From Adiantum capillus-veneris (lineage: Eukaryota > Streptophyta > Polypodiopsida > Polypodiales > Pteridaceae): 64,000 nt of DNA. The position numbers and the translations under genes are program-made. Location of the stretch: assembly GCA_014529385.2 (NCBI GenBank), contig CM043968.1:128432018-128496017 (forward strand). The letters run 5' to 3'. The notes beneath the pieces were generated by a model. It had not been told where the DNA came from. It ran no database searches and saw only the letters and a program-made list of their open reading frames with translations. Numbering within the stretch: position 1 is the stretch's first letter; each line of letters begins with the position of its first letter. Shown piece by piece: positions 30,921 through 43,918 of the stretch.

Positions 30921-33385
30921 CATGGGTGCTTCTTGAAATCGAACCCTTAGTTGTTTATTTTTGTCACGTGAGATTCAAGCTCAATTTTTAATTGACCATT
31001 TGGTGAGTTGTTTCCATTATTCTTACTTGGCTAGGCCCAAAATAAAACTTAAGTCCTGCTAGAATGCCTTGGATGTAGGTCAAAAGAATTTCATTGTAAG
31101 CATTTCACATGTAAGCTAATATTTTCTTTTCAACATAATAGAGGGTCGTGGTGTCCAGCCAAGATCTAGGGGATGATAGATTTATAGAGACATCACCTAG
31201 GTACCTAGAGTCCTTGTCACATGCTATCCAAGTGTCTATTTGGTCAATAGAGAGTATCATCACAAGCTAGCAAGATGGCACAAATCAGATCCAAATATAG
31301 AAACTGCTTTCTCAATGTAGAAAATCTTAGTTAAATTCATCAGTGTCCTTGTGATCATTTATGTACTTTCTCTTTCACCCTCAGTTTCATGTAAAATAGA
31401 GCTTGTTATGCTTACCATACTAATGTGTTGAAACCTATGTACTTCTTGTGATAAAAGAAGGGATAAAGTTTGCAAAGAGTAACTCCAATATCAACAAGGA
31501 TATCTTGTATCTTGCATTTAGTAAATGAATAAAATGCTTATTTAATTATTTCTGTCAGTTCCTAACAATGGTTCAAATAACTACCAATGACATTTGAATA
31601 GAAAACAGGATAGTTCATGTTTTTGTAGTAGAAAAAATCAGCACTTGATAAGATCTTTTAGAGTTATAGCATGAAAATAATCCATTGAATTTTTTGCATG
31701 AACTCTTTAAAATATGTACTTTAAAAGGTACAACATATCTTGATGTTTTCTTTATGACTCATGATGGCTTTTTGTGTGTTTAGATAGTTTAAAGTGTCAA
31801 ATAAGAGTAACCTTGCAGGGACCCTTTTAAAAATGAAACTTAAATTGGTATTCTAATAATAACAATTTGGTGTTATCCAAAGGGTATGATTGTATGGTTT
31901 ATAGTTCAAAGTAACCAATAAAAGTTCAAAGCTCAAGTCCCATTTTTGATAATGGGACTTGAATAAGTCCCAAAATTCCTAAATTGGTGTTGATATTAAA
32001 AAAACCCCTTTACTTACGTGTTTAAAGTAATAAAATGACCCCTTTTCTTTCAAAAACTTATGGGTTTTTCTCTAAAATCAATTTAAAAATCCCTTTTATT
32101 AATATAATCCTCATAAAATTTTTAAATTTTGGCAATTAAAAAACCCATTCATTTCAACTCACATGTCTAAGAGGTGAATCCCCCGAGGGCTACAAACCCT
32201 TCTCTCTTGCCAACTCCATTTGTGAGGCTCTTGCAAGGTAAGCCCTCTTCTAGCTCTTATTTTGTGTTCAAGTCTTATTCTCGTAATTGAATCTTGTCTT
32301 GTACTCTAGCATTGTAATGCGAGTTTTGTAATCAAATATTTGTTCCCATATTCTAGCATTGCAATGCAAGTTTTGTATCAAGTATTGAGTGTTTTAATCA
32401 AGATTAAATTTTCGATCAATGTTCAAGATCTTGTATATTGTGAGTGCCTCATCTTGCTCTCTTCTAATGCGAGCCATGATCATAATTGTTTGGCAATGTT
32501 GTGGGAATGAATCACACCACCTATAAAGTGCATGCAACACTACCTAGATCAACATGATGTCAATCAAGGACACAGTTGAAACGATAGGCGCACAAAGGCG
32601 ATCTCTATTGCTTGTCAGTCTTAGACCATCCCACACATACAATACTCTGGAAGGCCAACCAAACCGAAATCAAGAATCTCATTGCTCTCAGCTACACTAC
32701 CCAGTCTACATACACACAAATGGAAGGGAACTCACCAAAGCATACTAGAACTCACTTAAGGAGAACCATCCCCTCACTAGGATACACGTGACCCAGAGCC
32801 TATACACTGAAAATCCTCACTCCCAAACCCATCTGCAAAAACTGCGTATGAAGACAAAGCAATTTTTTGAAAGTGCCCAAAACTAAAATCTACAAGTACT
32901 TATGTGTAACTTATGTCACCATGATTATAATGACTACTTTCACGCAGAAAACAAGACATTATTTGATACATTTACGACCTCAAATAGCTCGTAGATGCGT
33001 TAGCATGTGTGCTCCGCCCCGCGTGGAATACTTAGCATTGTTGTGTAACTCTCTTTGAGCCTATCACAACGGTGTAGTCAGATCTCCAATGTGATGAACG
33101 AGTAGGGAGTAGTGTCCAGGCTCTCTTTCTTTCTCTCTCACACACAGTCGATGATAGCACAATACCTTGATTAAGATTAAAGTTCTCCTTACAAAATGAC
33201 CTAGGTACCTTATATACTAAGTCTACCATAGGTTAAACCAAAAATATAGTTCAATGGGTCAAGTGGTTTTGTATTTACAGTCTAGAAGTGCCATCACACC
33301 CCGTCTTCTACAGCTACAATAGCTACTCATTATACAAATGATGTTTTTAACCATAGTCCACATCATTTTATAACTCTCAAAAAAT
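30921..33385. other. No gene recognised
   Basis: AT-rich sequence with only short frames. A short internal duplication around TCTAGCATTGYAATGCRAGTTTTGTA occurs near 32306-32375. Nothing else stands out. Confidence 0.5.
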
Positions 33386-33387
33386 AA

Positions 33388-33730
33388 GACTTTGGTACAA
33401 AAATTGAGTTATGTTGTGTTGTTGACCCATGGGTCCACATGCAAGAATCCACTTCTCAATCTTATCAAGACATGGAATCTCTATTGGAAGGTATAGTGTA
33501 CAAAGACTTTGGTACAAAAATTGAGTTATGATCTGTTGTTGACCCATGGGTCAACATGCAAGAATCCACTCCTCAATCTTGTCGAGACATGGAATCTCTA
33601 TTGGAAGGTGTAGTGTTGCCTTGCAAAATTTACAGCAACAAATTCAAGATCTACATGAGATCAATGCATGAGAGGAATCTGTATTGGAATGTGTAGTGTT
33701 CACCATACAAAACTTACAACAACAAACTCA
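33388..33730 (+). repeat. Tandem repeat of about 115 bp
   Basis: Two close copies begin GACTTTGGTACAAAAATTGAG near 33388 and 33500 and include GTTGACCCATGGGTC and GACATGGAATCTCTATTGGAAGG. A third partial copy near 33670 keeps the ATTGGAATGTGTAGTGTT end. Confidence 0.75.
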
Positions 33731-34675
33731 AGAGCTATTGTTGGTTGGCTACCATGCCTCACCATATTGATGCTAGCAAAGCGAGAGCCACATACATAAA
33801 ATGTCAATCTGTGGGACATAGCTGACTTGACTAATGCATGGAGGCTACAAGATATAGATGATCTCTTGGAACACCCTTGCCCAAATTTTTTCTATCCTAT
33901 ATTTCTCAACAGTTACTCAAAATTAGTCAATACGGCTGCTAGTCTATCACATCACTTTTGAGATAGCTTGGAGTTTTTGAATGAGCCCAAAATTTCTACA
34001 CTAATTCAACATGTCATATTAGACGAGGTCAAGCTCAAAAATGTCAGTTTTGACACGTGGACAAAATCCCAACTAACATAAACAATAAAAATTAGGTTTA
34101 CTATTTTGGTCTCCTAATCATCCTACAACATCTTTAGACCATGCTTTGTCCCCTCCTATACTTAATAGTTATTTAGAATGTTAATTTGTGCATTATGAAC
34201 CAAAATAGCACATAGATGAACACAACTAAAAACACAAAAATGATGCAAGAAACTTAAAGTAAAATCAAAGAGCTTTCACTTGCAAGTCCGGTGCGCTTTA
34301 CAGAATGCCAATGTTGCAACCCACAAGGGAGAGAGAGGACCAAACAGATACATGCAATGAACTCAATAGTCGTATGCTCACTTTCATTATCCAAAACTTA
34401 GGACAAAAGCTAAATTTTTTGGCTTTTATACCTTAGCCAAGGTTTAAGAAATGGATCCCTAGCTAATTTGGCTCAGTAATAAGTCCATGAACTTTAATTA
34501 AAAACAACTTTGGAAGGCCAAGTCCCCTTTACACTCTTTAGCACTCAATTGTGTTATAACAAATTTGGACTTTTACGGGATTTCTCATTTAATAATTGAG
34601 GTTTTGATACAATAAGTGGGATTAAAAATGATGATCACGTTCTTTTGAGACTCTTGTTTAGCTGAGTAGCAAACA

Positions 34676-34689
34676 TTTCCCCCCTCTTT
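34676..34689 (-). promoter_or_regulatory. Polypurine tract of the second ORFX element
   Basis: On the minus strand AAAGAGGGGGGAAA lies just after the ORFX homologue and just before TGTTTGCTACTC, the probable LTR start at 34675. This mirrors the tract and TGTT start of element B at 13261-13275. Confidence 0.6.
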
Positions 34690-34715
34690 GATTGTGTCAT
34701 CCACGACACAATTAC

Positions 34716-36905
34716 TTAGGTTGCTAAGTAGTGGTCAGGCTTTTGTGATTTAGTCTGCTTTATGTGTTGATACTTGAGCCAGAGTTCCTTGTCTTCTATA
34801 GACATAAATTTCATGATCATCTTGTTCTTATGCTCAATGGATGAATAGATCACAAAGCAACCTCTAAAATTTGCAATGACCAGACCGAATATATTTCTTT
34901 TGTAAGTGAAGAAACCTATGTAGAATGCTTCTTCAAATATTTTCAATATGTATTTTGATGGTAAGAACATAACCTTGGCATAGAATCCGTGGAGCACCTT
35001 TGTTGATGATTGTACTGACACATTGTAGCAAAAACCTTGGTCGCTTTCAAGAAATGACATCTAGGCGGCTTCCATTTGCTTAGCAAGTAAAGAACATCTT
35101 TGAAATTTTGACCAGCATAATGCACGTCAAGTCTGGTATCCCACAAAAAAGCTTGATTGTTGACGAAAGATTATCCACCATATAATATTCATTGGGTTTT
35201 CCATATGGTGGTGGTGGGAATCATGGGTAATTGAGCCATGTGGACCACTTCTGATTTATGATGGAGTGTTGCTACCATCTGCAAACCCTTGGAATTGGGC
35301 ACTGCACTGGATCTTGCTTGATGGCTAGCGGTGCATTTGTGTAAAAAATGAGATACCTTGGGTGCCAATTCAGTCAAATTTTTTGCCACTTGGGATCTAC
35401 CATTGTAGGATTGATGGCGATAATTTGTAGCACTTCAAATTTGATAAGCGAGAAGGGGAGATCTTGGTGATGCCATTCCTCATTGACATTTGCCGGTGTG
35501 AGGAGGTTGACATTGATAGAGTGAAGAATCCTCTACTCCCACTACATGGCCTCTTTCTAGATTTGTTATGTCTCATCTTGTACTTGCTTTTTAAGCAAAG
35601 CTTCTTCATCTGGAATCAAGCTTGTTGATTTTGCAGAGGGTCCTGCTTCCTCTTGAGTGATCACGAGCTCAGTAAGATTTGCTTATGTAGTGATTGCTTC
35701 TACAAAATTCATGAATTGTAAAGCATTTGTATCTCCCATGTCCATTTCAAGTTGATCTTCTCCTGATGTGGAGGTTTGAGATCTAGCAGCCTCTTGAGCT
35801 TTGCTAAGCTCCTCTTTACCTGGACTTTCACTTGTTGAGAAAATGATCTATAGTTATGTAGAGTAGTGGCTACCTCCTTAAGATGTTGCTCTTGCTACTC
35901 CTTTATTTTTCGTAAGGTTTTCAAATCCACTTCGAATTTTGTCGTGACCTTTTCTAGTTTTTTATTTGTAGTATCCAAGGATTTAACACATGTCTTGCTA
36001 GAAGAATTTTCTAGTTCCAGACGTGGTAATCTTTAGCTTTTTCTTGAAGTGAAGAAGCTATTGATGCCATGTATAGTCCTCATCCTTCATTATATCCATA
36101 GATTCATGGATATATTTAGCATATTCTTCTATGTTCTAAAGATCCTCAAGTTACCTGGAAGTGTCGACTTCATGCTCATGTGATACTGCTATTGTTTCTT
36201 CTATGGGTGGCTCCTTTTTGGACATCTCTAGAAGCTCTATTTGTTCTTAAAAACTCTCCCCATTGTGAGGACTTGTGTCTTCTCGAGGTTGCTCCATTGG
36301 AGGAGTGGTATGTAGAGCTTCCTCCTTATTCTCTGGCTCTTCTTCTAGCTTGTTTTCTTTTGGTGGTGTCACTTTAGCTTCATGTGCCTTGGCTAGCTTT
36401 CTTTGATTTTCTTCTTTCTTGTAAAACGAGTCCAATCTCGCCAAAGGGTTGTCATCCTGGCAGTACATGGGATATTTTGAGTTGATTTCAGTTTTCTTAG
36501 GTGTGGGTTTCCACTTTTTTTGCAAAGTCTCATTTTAGCTCTCTTTTGAGCTCAAATGCAGCTGCTTGTCTTTCTATTCTTACCACTCTTTGGGTTGGCT
36601 CTTTGACTTGAATAGTGGGGTGTGGTTGTTTCTAGGGTAGTGCCTCTTCCACTTTAGCCTCTTCTTTGTCTCTTTTTTTTCTATCTAGAGGCGTCTCCTC
36701 CTCCTCATCTTGTTCCTTGCCTCTTTCAGGTATCGTTGATGCAGTGACCGTTTTTGTTTTTGCCTCCTCTTTAGAGATTTTGACAAGTTTTCTTCTTAAC
36801 CTTGTGGAAACCAGTGGTGCTCTAGTATGTACCTCTTCTTCTTCTTCTTATTCTCCATTCAATTTGCTTGCTAGCCCTAAGTTTTTCTTGGGGGTTGGCG
36901 GTAGG
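34716..36905 (-). pseudogene. Second, decayed copy of ORFX (element B family)
   Basis: Read on minus, broken frames follow the order of the ORFX at 9.8-13.2 kb: a basic segment near 36850-36700 (HTRAPLVSTRLRRKL), a charged segment at 36525-36247 (NPLARLDSFYKKEENQRKL), and the C-terminal globular region from about 35620 to 34716 (NEEWHHQDLPFSLIKFEV, WLNYP, IKLFCGIPDLTCIM, FYAKVMFLPSKYILKIFEEA). The C-terminal region is the best conserved between the two copies. Many stops and frameshifts are present. It supports ORFX being a real multi-copy element protein and not a chance open frame. Confidence 0.65.
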
Positions 36906-37926
36906 TAATCTACTTGGTCAATAGAATGATATGATACCCTAGTAAGTACCTATGGGGCCCCCAAGAAGGATATCTGTTTTAGTTTCTTTAAATGTTTTGG
37001 GGTGGTGTGGATATACAGAGCATGGTTGACCTCTATAGCTCCTTCTTTCTTTGATGCCTAGGTGAAGGTAGATGCCACTGCATGATTAAGGCATGTGTAT
37101 TGAGATGTCCTCTTTGCAGTTAAATGGAAATGTTGGTGGTAAAGCCCAAGGATTTAATAATCATGTGATCACGTGAAATTTTTGTGATTACTATGTGTTA
37201 CTATCATATTCACATAATAACACTTTATGTGATCACATTTAAGCTGATGAATGATGACCTGATAACCCACCCAAAACATGTCAGACTATTATTTTTTAAT
37301 GGTGGTGAGCCCACTAGAATATGGCAAGAAACCCACCATCGGGCCTGTCAAGATATGGAAAAGCTCAGTGAGACTACAAATTTGGGTGGTCTTTGTAGGT
37401 TAATAGGAAGTTCAATCGTCGTAATCATCAATAAGTTTAGTAAAGCTTTGAGTACAACCTAATCAATAACCAAGACAGGTCATTAACGACACCATCACTT
37501 GGATTAATTGAAAACTAGGAGTTTAAGCTCCCTTTACAAGATTGAGCGGGCTGTTAACGGTTCTGTGATTTATCAATCATGATTAAAAAAACTTTAATTG
37601 ATGATGATAATGAAGCTCCTCCAAGTCCTTTTTCTTGCTTTACTTTCCCTGATGAGCTCCTCCACTCTCCTTCTTTGATTACCAAGAAATTGCCTCCTTC
37701 AATTGACTTTGAGAGCTCCATAAAGCTCTTGCTCTCTAGCATTCTTCTCTTTTCAATCCCTTCCTTCTTTTCTCTTCCGTAATTCATTGAGTCAATCAAG
37801 AGAGAGAATGAATTGAGCATGAGGGAGAGCTATGGAGATCCTTCTAGCTCAAGGTTTTGCTTGCAGTTGATATTCTTCCCGAGAGATTTCACCCCTTCTA
37901 CTCTCCTTGCTTGTTTTCTGCCTTGC

Positions 37927-38026
<100 letters not shown>

Positions 38027-38528
38027 GTATTGGAACTTCTCTTGTGCCCTTCTTCCCCACTCTCCAAAGCTCTTCTATCTCTCCATAGCCACGCTTCTCG
38101 TCCCTTCTTGCCTTGTGAAATACCCTTGGGCTCCTCTACTCTTCTTGTTTTGTTTTGCTAAAAAAAAGTTCTCTTAACTTATAGCCCCCTCCCTAAGCAA
38201 CACTAGCACCATCATTGCTAAGACCTGTGGGTTTCAACCCTTGATGATGTGGTAGTCACAGTGTCGAGCTGCACAAAAATAGGCGGGAACAAATCAAACA
38301 GGGGCACCATGCTATGCTGAGGCATTCTTTCTTCTGCTACAAAGTTGTCTGAGCAGTGTCGTGGTGGTTGCGAGTGCTTCTTCTCCTCTCTGTGACTCTT
38401 GCTTCCTATGCGATGGCTTCCCCAATTTTTCTTCCTTATCCCCCCTACTAACCCTCCCCTCTTCACTTAATTGGGCGGGCGGCCATTTGGTGGGCATTAA
38501 GTTGGACGCCCACACCCCCTTGGGTAGC

Positions 38529-38960
38529 CTATTGCCTACACAATATGCCACTTTTGGCATACGCATTGACAAGGCATTGCTTAACGCAACATTTGGCATG
38601 CACACCGACCAAAGTATTTCTCAACACAATTGTCATTTTCAACAGCCCTTGACTGACAATATCATCGTGAATTTTGTTACCCATATCCATGTCTTGGATC
38701 GTGTCACATGCCCTCAAGATGCAAGTATAGGTGATTGCATTTGGTGGAAGCCCTTTCCCTTCACATCTAGTTAAAAGATCTAGAGCTTCTTCGCCACAAC
38801 CATATTGGGCATTGCCAAATCACTACATTATGCATATATCTTGACCATGGTAGTGCCGAGCACAAATTCACCTGCAAAGATATGCCTGTAGAGCACTTTG
38901 AGTATTGCAGTTCTGGTCCATAAATTTCCAATTTTGATAGAGTGTTGGAGATGTGGTAAA
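38529..38960 (-). pseudogene. PPR protein pseudogene fragment
   Basis: On minus, one frame of 94 codons from 38810 to a stop at 38529 reads AQYGCGEEALDLL, then LPPNAITYTCILRAC, MGNKIHDDIVSQGLL and LRNTLVGVHAKC. These are consecutive 35-residue helical-repeat units of the plant PPR type. Upstream, in other frames, traces of the previous repeat are visible (GEFVLGTTMVKIYA, then a stop). Family members bind organellar RNA and act in editing, splicing or processing; this copy is too short and broken to work. The wording is close to the highly repetitive PPR proteins I associate with ferns, which is the main clue to the organism. Confidence 0.7.
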
Positions 38961-39130
38961 TATGGTTCAAAGTTTTGTGATGGGTAGTTGCCAAATGATA
39001 AAGCTGGACCATTAGTTACAGGGTGTAAACCTTATATTCATTTGCATGTATTTACTAATTATGTGAGCTTGATGATGGCAAAGAGCTTAAGTTCTTATAG
39101 CAAATGTATATTGAAGACCGATTGGCACAA

Positions 39131-39160
39131 ACCAAAGGCTGTGCAAGTTTAGAGGGGATG
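39131..39160 (+). other. Polypurine-tract-like remnant
   Basis: TGTGCAAGTTTAGAGGGGAT followed by GGATGTCGTGC matches the segment before the 3' LTR of element C (about 62830-62860) at nearly all positions. It may be the scar of a related element. No LTR could be followed from it. Confidence 0.3.
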
Positions 39161-39730
39161 GATGTCGTGCAGCTCTGCTTCCATGATGGGAAAAAAGGGC
39201 AAAAGGATGTCGATTTTGCTTAATTGAAATCTACATGATTATTGGACAGTGATCAGGATTTGGTAACAAGATAGCTTAATGCTAAATGTATGCTAGATAA
39301 GGATTTAAAGGTCCAAAAATTGTCTTGTTGATGCTTAAATATGTATTTGAAGCTGTATAGTGAACCCCGCCAAACTCAAGTATGTTCCAGTTATTTTGTG
39401 CACACATCTTGACCATCAAGCTCGATTTAGGAAAAAATGTCAAGCTGAAGTATCCCTTAGTTTGTGTGCAAGTGGAATGGTCATCAAGTCCTTCATTTCA
39501 AGTTTTGGAAACAGAATCAACCCAAAAGACGTGAAGATACTTCATCAATTGTCCAAAGAAGTCAAATGGATGCTAGCCATGTAAGCTTACTGACCTCAAA
39601 ACCAAAAACTCTTTCCCTCATAGCATTAATCTAAAAACATAACCTAGTGCCAAGTAACCTACTATAAGAAATAACAACTTTCCTTTGAATCTGTAACCTG
39701 CACTTTAGTAGCCTCCATGATCAAATGGGG

Positions 39731-41097
39731 TTAAAAGGAATTTCCCAAACACCAGAGCAACATGATATCCACATGAGCATACATTTCTTGTATCATCAAA
39801 CACTTTTGGTGTAGGTATGCTATTCTTGGATCCAATAAGAAGCAACCACAATGTGTACCCAAAAGTACCCATCCATATTGAACCTTCTTTTGAAGATCCT
39901 TAGAATCTCCTCGATCAAATACCATTGAGAGAACATTGCATTGATGGGCCCCACAATATACTAGAGCATCACTTGAAGCATAGTGCAACACCCATATCCC
40001 ATCAACATTTGGCAACTTTACGTTGTTCCCAACAAGCATTAAAGAACATTGACTCCCTTTTACTGGCATCCAAAACATTATTGACATAAGAATCATTAAA
40101 AATAGAATCCAAACCCAACCATAGTTGGTACACTATCAGAAAATGAAGAAAATTGTGCACTTTTTGAAATACCAATGATAATTTAGCATCATCAACCCCT
40201 TTGGATTCATATTCATCATGAAGAACCTTGGAACAATCTAGACCTGTATCATCAGAGGATTTTTTATTTGAGATTCCACCTTGATGATAAAAAACAGTTC
40301 CAATCTCTAAGTTTTCATCCATAGCACCCTCCATTGAACTTTGATAATCTTCATCATCCGTCAAAGATCTAGAAATTGCTTCATCTTGCAAGCCATGAGA
40401 AGGCATACAAGGAAGAGCTGCCTAAATATCCCGTTCCCAATTAGCATGATCTAGAAAATCTTCATACTCATCAATTTCTTCCTCTACTTCCTCATCTGAA
40501 TCCTTGCCACTTAACAGTCCATCGTAACACTGCAAAGGTTCATTTGGCACCCAGCTGTTGTATATATAATAAATTTATTTGTGCAATCATCTTCAATAAA
40601 CCTATCAATCTGCTTGACTTCACATGCTTTCATGATGCTGAAGATTCCATTAATATCCTATAAAGACTCATCTTCTTCAATAAATCCTTGACAACAACCC
40701 ATACCAAGGTCAGTAGTTGGGGAAACACTTGATGCATAGTATTTATCCTCAATGGAATCACTAATGGGGGTAACTTCCATGCGATTAGTCTTTGAAAAAT
40801 TTTCATCAGTTTTTGTTTCAACATTAAATTCATCATTTATATTTTCTAGGTCGCTCAAAATATGGTCCTCTAAAACTGAGTTTTCTATTTCCAAAGCTGT
40901 ATTTGCCTTGGATTTACTTCTTGCAGAAATGTGCTCCCAGAATTCATCATCGTTGAGGAATTACATCTGATCCCCTTCACCTTTACTGAAGACAATCTGG
41001 CTTTGTTCAGTAATCTGCTTTGTTCCATAACCCTTGAACTTTCATGAATAAACCCATCTACAAAATAGAACCATTGCATGGGATATGCTTCTGCCAA
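39731..41097 (-). pseudogene. Unrecognised acidic ORF series
   Basis: Several same-strand open stretches follow each other: 41097-40885, 40894-40658 (SVLEDHILSDLENINDEFNV), 40406-40002 (SRSLTDDEDYQSSMEGAMDE) and 40096-39731 (MLVGNNVKLPNVDGIWVLHY). They are acidic, coding-like and in consistent order, but I recognise no domain. They could be exons or a broken copy of a host gene, or accessory sequence of the neighbouring gypsy copy. Confidence 0.35.
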
Positions 41098-41169
41098 CTC
41101 TTGAACCTGATATCTAATCTCAAAGCTTACAAACTATTCAAAAGTTGCAATCGTTCGATCTTCTAGAAT

Positions 41170-43230
41170 TCCTCATCTAGATTTTGTATGATAGTGGGTG
41201 TATTGGACCAACAAAGTCTATACCCCACTTAGCAAATGTATGTGCCCCCATCATAGGTCGCAATGGCATATTGTCACTTCTCGTCGGCATCTTTGGTCGC
41301 TAACATGAATCACATCAACGAACAAATTCTTTGGCATTGGCAAACAAGGTTGGCCATTATATGCCTACAATCAATATATCCCTGGTTGTGGTTTCATGAG
41401 AGAAATGGCCTCCTGCAAGACCCACATGCACTTGTTCTAGGATAGTAAGATAGTCCTCTTCATTGGCACACAATCTAAGCTATCGTTGATACATTAGGGA
41501 AATTTTGAGCTCTCAAAGGAGCCCTATAAGGAGGTTTGACCTTTCCTCTCTTGTCCAAAATGGGCAACCTGGTGAAGTACATAAAGGGATTGTTAAAACC
41601 CTATCAACCAACATATCATTGGAAGATCTTAGAAAGTAGGTTCTAAATCCAAAAACTCTGACAAATTTGGAGTTGATTTGTAGAATTTATGGCCTCTTGA
41701 GTGAAGCTAAAATGTAGGGAGAGATTCCATTTATAAGACAAAGTTGTCACATCATCAAAAAATAGAATCTTCTAGAATATAAGGAATCTAATGGCATGCT
41801 ATATCAATGGATAGATCTCCATGAGTACATTCTAAATCCAAAAGGTCCGACAAGTTTTGATTTCATTTGTAATATTTTTACTATGTGCCCATTTTGAAAA
41901 AGAGAGAGAAAGTCAAAGTCCTTATTGGGACCCTTCTGAGAGTCCAAAATTTCCCTAATGAGAGCTAATTTCCAATCATTGCATAATTAGTTGCTTCAAT
42001 CTCTATTGCTCTATGTTGCTATTTATTCATATCTTCAGGGAATATTTTGTTGTTCAGATATCTACTCCATTGTGGTGTCACTAATATCTAGAAAACGGTG
42101 GTGTGGGCTATGGCGGATTTTTACTTACACCAAGAGCAAATATCATGTAATCATGAAAACGTCTTTCTTCATGGTAGGCCAGTAAACCCCTAGCCAAGTC
42201 AATCATCATATGGTTTGTTTGTTTGCAAAATGGATTCCTACCACCGTAGTATGAGCTTGACTCAAGTAGGTTTCTTGTTTTTGTGGGTTAACACACAAAA
42301 GAAAAATTCCATCCTTGTCTTTTCGATACAGTCTTCCAGCCAGCAATTGATATAGGGTAGATTGTTATATCAAATTGTAATAAGAAGTGGTATTTGTGAA
42401 TCTACTTGCACTACGATAATTAGTGATACAAGATCTTTTAACCATCTAGGAATCATTTGCACAGATAATAGATAAGCATCTGGTAAATCATCATCTACCC
42501 CTTTTGGTGCTTCCCGTGAGGTGATCCTTGACAAATGATCCACTCTTTGGTGCGTGGCACCTTTTTTTGACTACCACTATGAAATCAAACTCAAGTAGGA
42601 TGTAAACCACCTTACATTTCTTCCTATATTGCAAGGTTTGTTTACCAAATAGAGCAAGGCTTGATGGTCTATGAAAAAAAAGCTTGTTAGCTGACAAGTA
42701 ATATCTAAATTTCTTGACTTCATACACCATTTCAAGACCGATGTCTGCTGGCATATGATATAGAAAAAACCATATTCACCTCTCTTGGATGAGCTAATAC
42801 GCAACCAATAGCAAAATTTGAAGCATTCACATGCACATGGCAAACTTTGTTTCAATCTAGAGTCTTCAGTATTGGTGTTGTGGTTAAGGATAGTTTAAGC
42901 TTTTGGAATGACTCCTTACATCTTTCTATCCATTAAAAATGAGTGATGAGGCTATATATGGGTTTCTCTATGACTGCATACGTGTAGATGAATCTACAGT
43001 AGTAGCCACAATGCCTCATAAATGCTTGAAATTCCTTGACGTTTGTTGGTCTAGAAATTTCAGCATTTACTGCCACCTTTTCCATGTCTATGGAAATACC
43101 ATTCTTTGACATAATATGTCTAAGAATTTTTCCATGTTTAATTATAAATACACATTTTTCAAGATTTAAACCAATTCTATATAGACGACATTTCTCAAGA
43201 AACATCAAGGAATCCCAATCCTTGAGCAAG
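41170..43230 (-). pseudogene. Second copy of element A pol (RT thumb to integrase)
   Basis: On minus from 43230: RT thumb (FLEKCRLYRIGLNLEKCVF, AFMRHCGYYCRFIYTYAV), RNase H (LEMVYEVKKFRYYLSANKLF, LLEFDFIVVVKK), the first integrase finger (GVYWPTMKKDV near 42190-42150), then after an inserted TIR element the second finger (HVGLAGGHFSHETTTRD near 41430-41390, WPTLFANAKEFV) and the core start (MMGAHTFAKWGIDFVGPI near 41240-41180). It is the same lineage as element A by wording and by the doubled finger. The RT palm is missing and all frames are broken. Confidence 0.82.
41492..41960. mobile_element. TIR element (MITE-like), 469 bp
   Basis: The two ends are inverted copies over about 54 bp, starting with a perfect CATTAGGGAAATTTTG and continuing through CTCTCA and ATAAGGA with scattered mismatches. 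It has no coding capacity and sits between the two integrase fingers of the gypsy copy, so it inserted after that copy. I see no clear target-site duplication. The terminus resembles CATTAGGAAAAATATG at 16498, 19780 and 19948. Confidence 0.75.
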
Positions 43231-43918
43231 TACTTCCAAGCGAGACAAGAAACCGAGCAAGCAGGTACATTGAAAAAGACCAGATCATGATCTCAATAGT
43301 TACTTTGTAGATGATAGGGTAGCAAAGTAAAGAAGTGGCATCTCAGATAGTCTCAAACAAAATAACTATACTCCTTCTTCAAAGTGTTCATACACATTGA
43401 TATATAATCAACAACACATATCCAAAATGATTCTAGCAAAGAGAGCATCAAAACTAAAAACAAGAATCTCTTTAAAAAAATAACTCCAAAAAGTTGTGCT
43501 CACATAGATAAACACTTCATGCCAGACTATACCGCGAAAATGGTTGACGACAAAATACCCTACAACGCAAAACTATTACAATCCAAGAGACTTGAATTAC
43601 TGCTATGTATTTGGCCGTGCTCCACCCAAAGTCTGAAAGAGATCCACCTTTGTCAAGGCTGCTTGGTGCATGAACTCATGGGTTTGAGAGTCAAAACCCA
43701 AAATATGGAGAAACACATAGTGGATATGCTTGCATGGCACATATGTCAGTCTCTTCATCACATGTACAATGTGGAAAATCAGAAAAAGTAAGAGAGTATG
43801 TAACTCCCTTCGCCCTTGACCCACCTGTGCTTACATATAAAACATGTGTCTCATTGCACACAATGATAACCTTTTTAACTAATTCTGCTATCATGCATCT
43901 GCCCAAATCAACTCTAGC

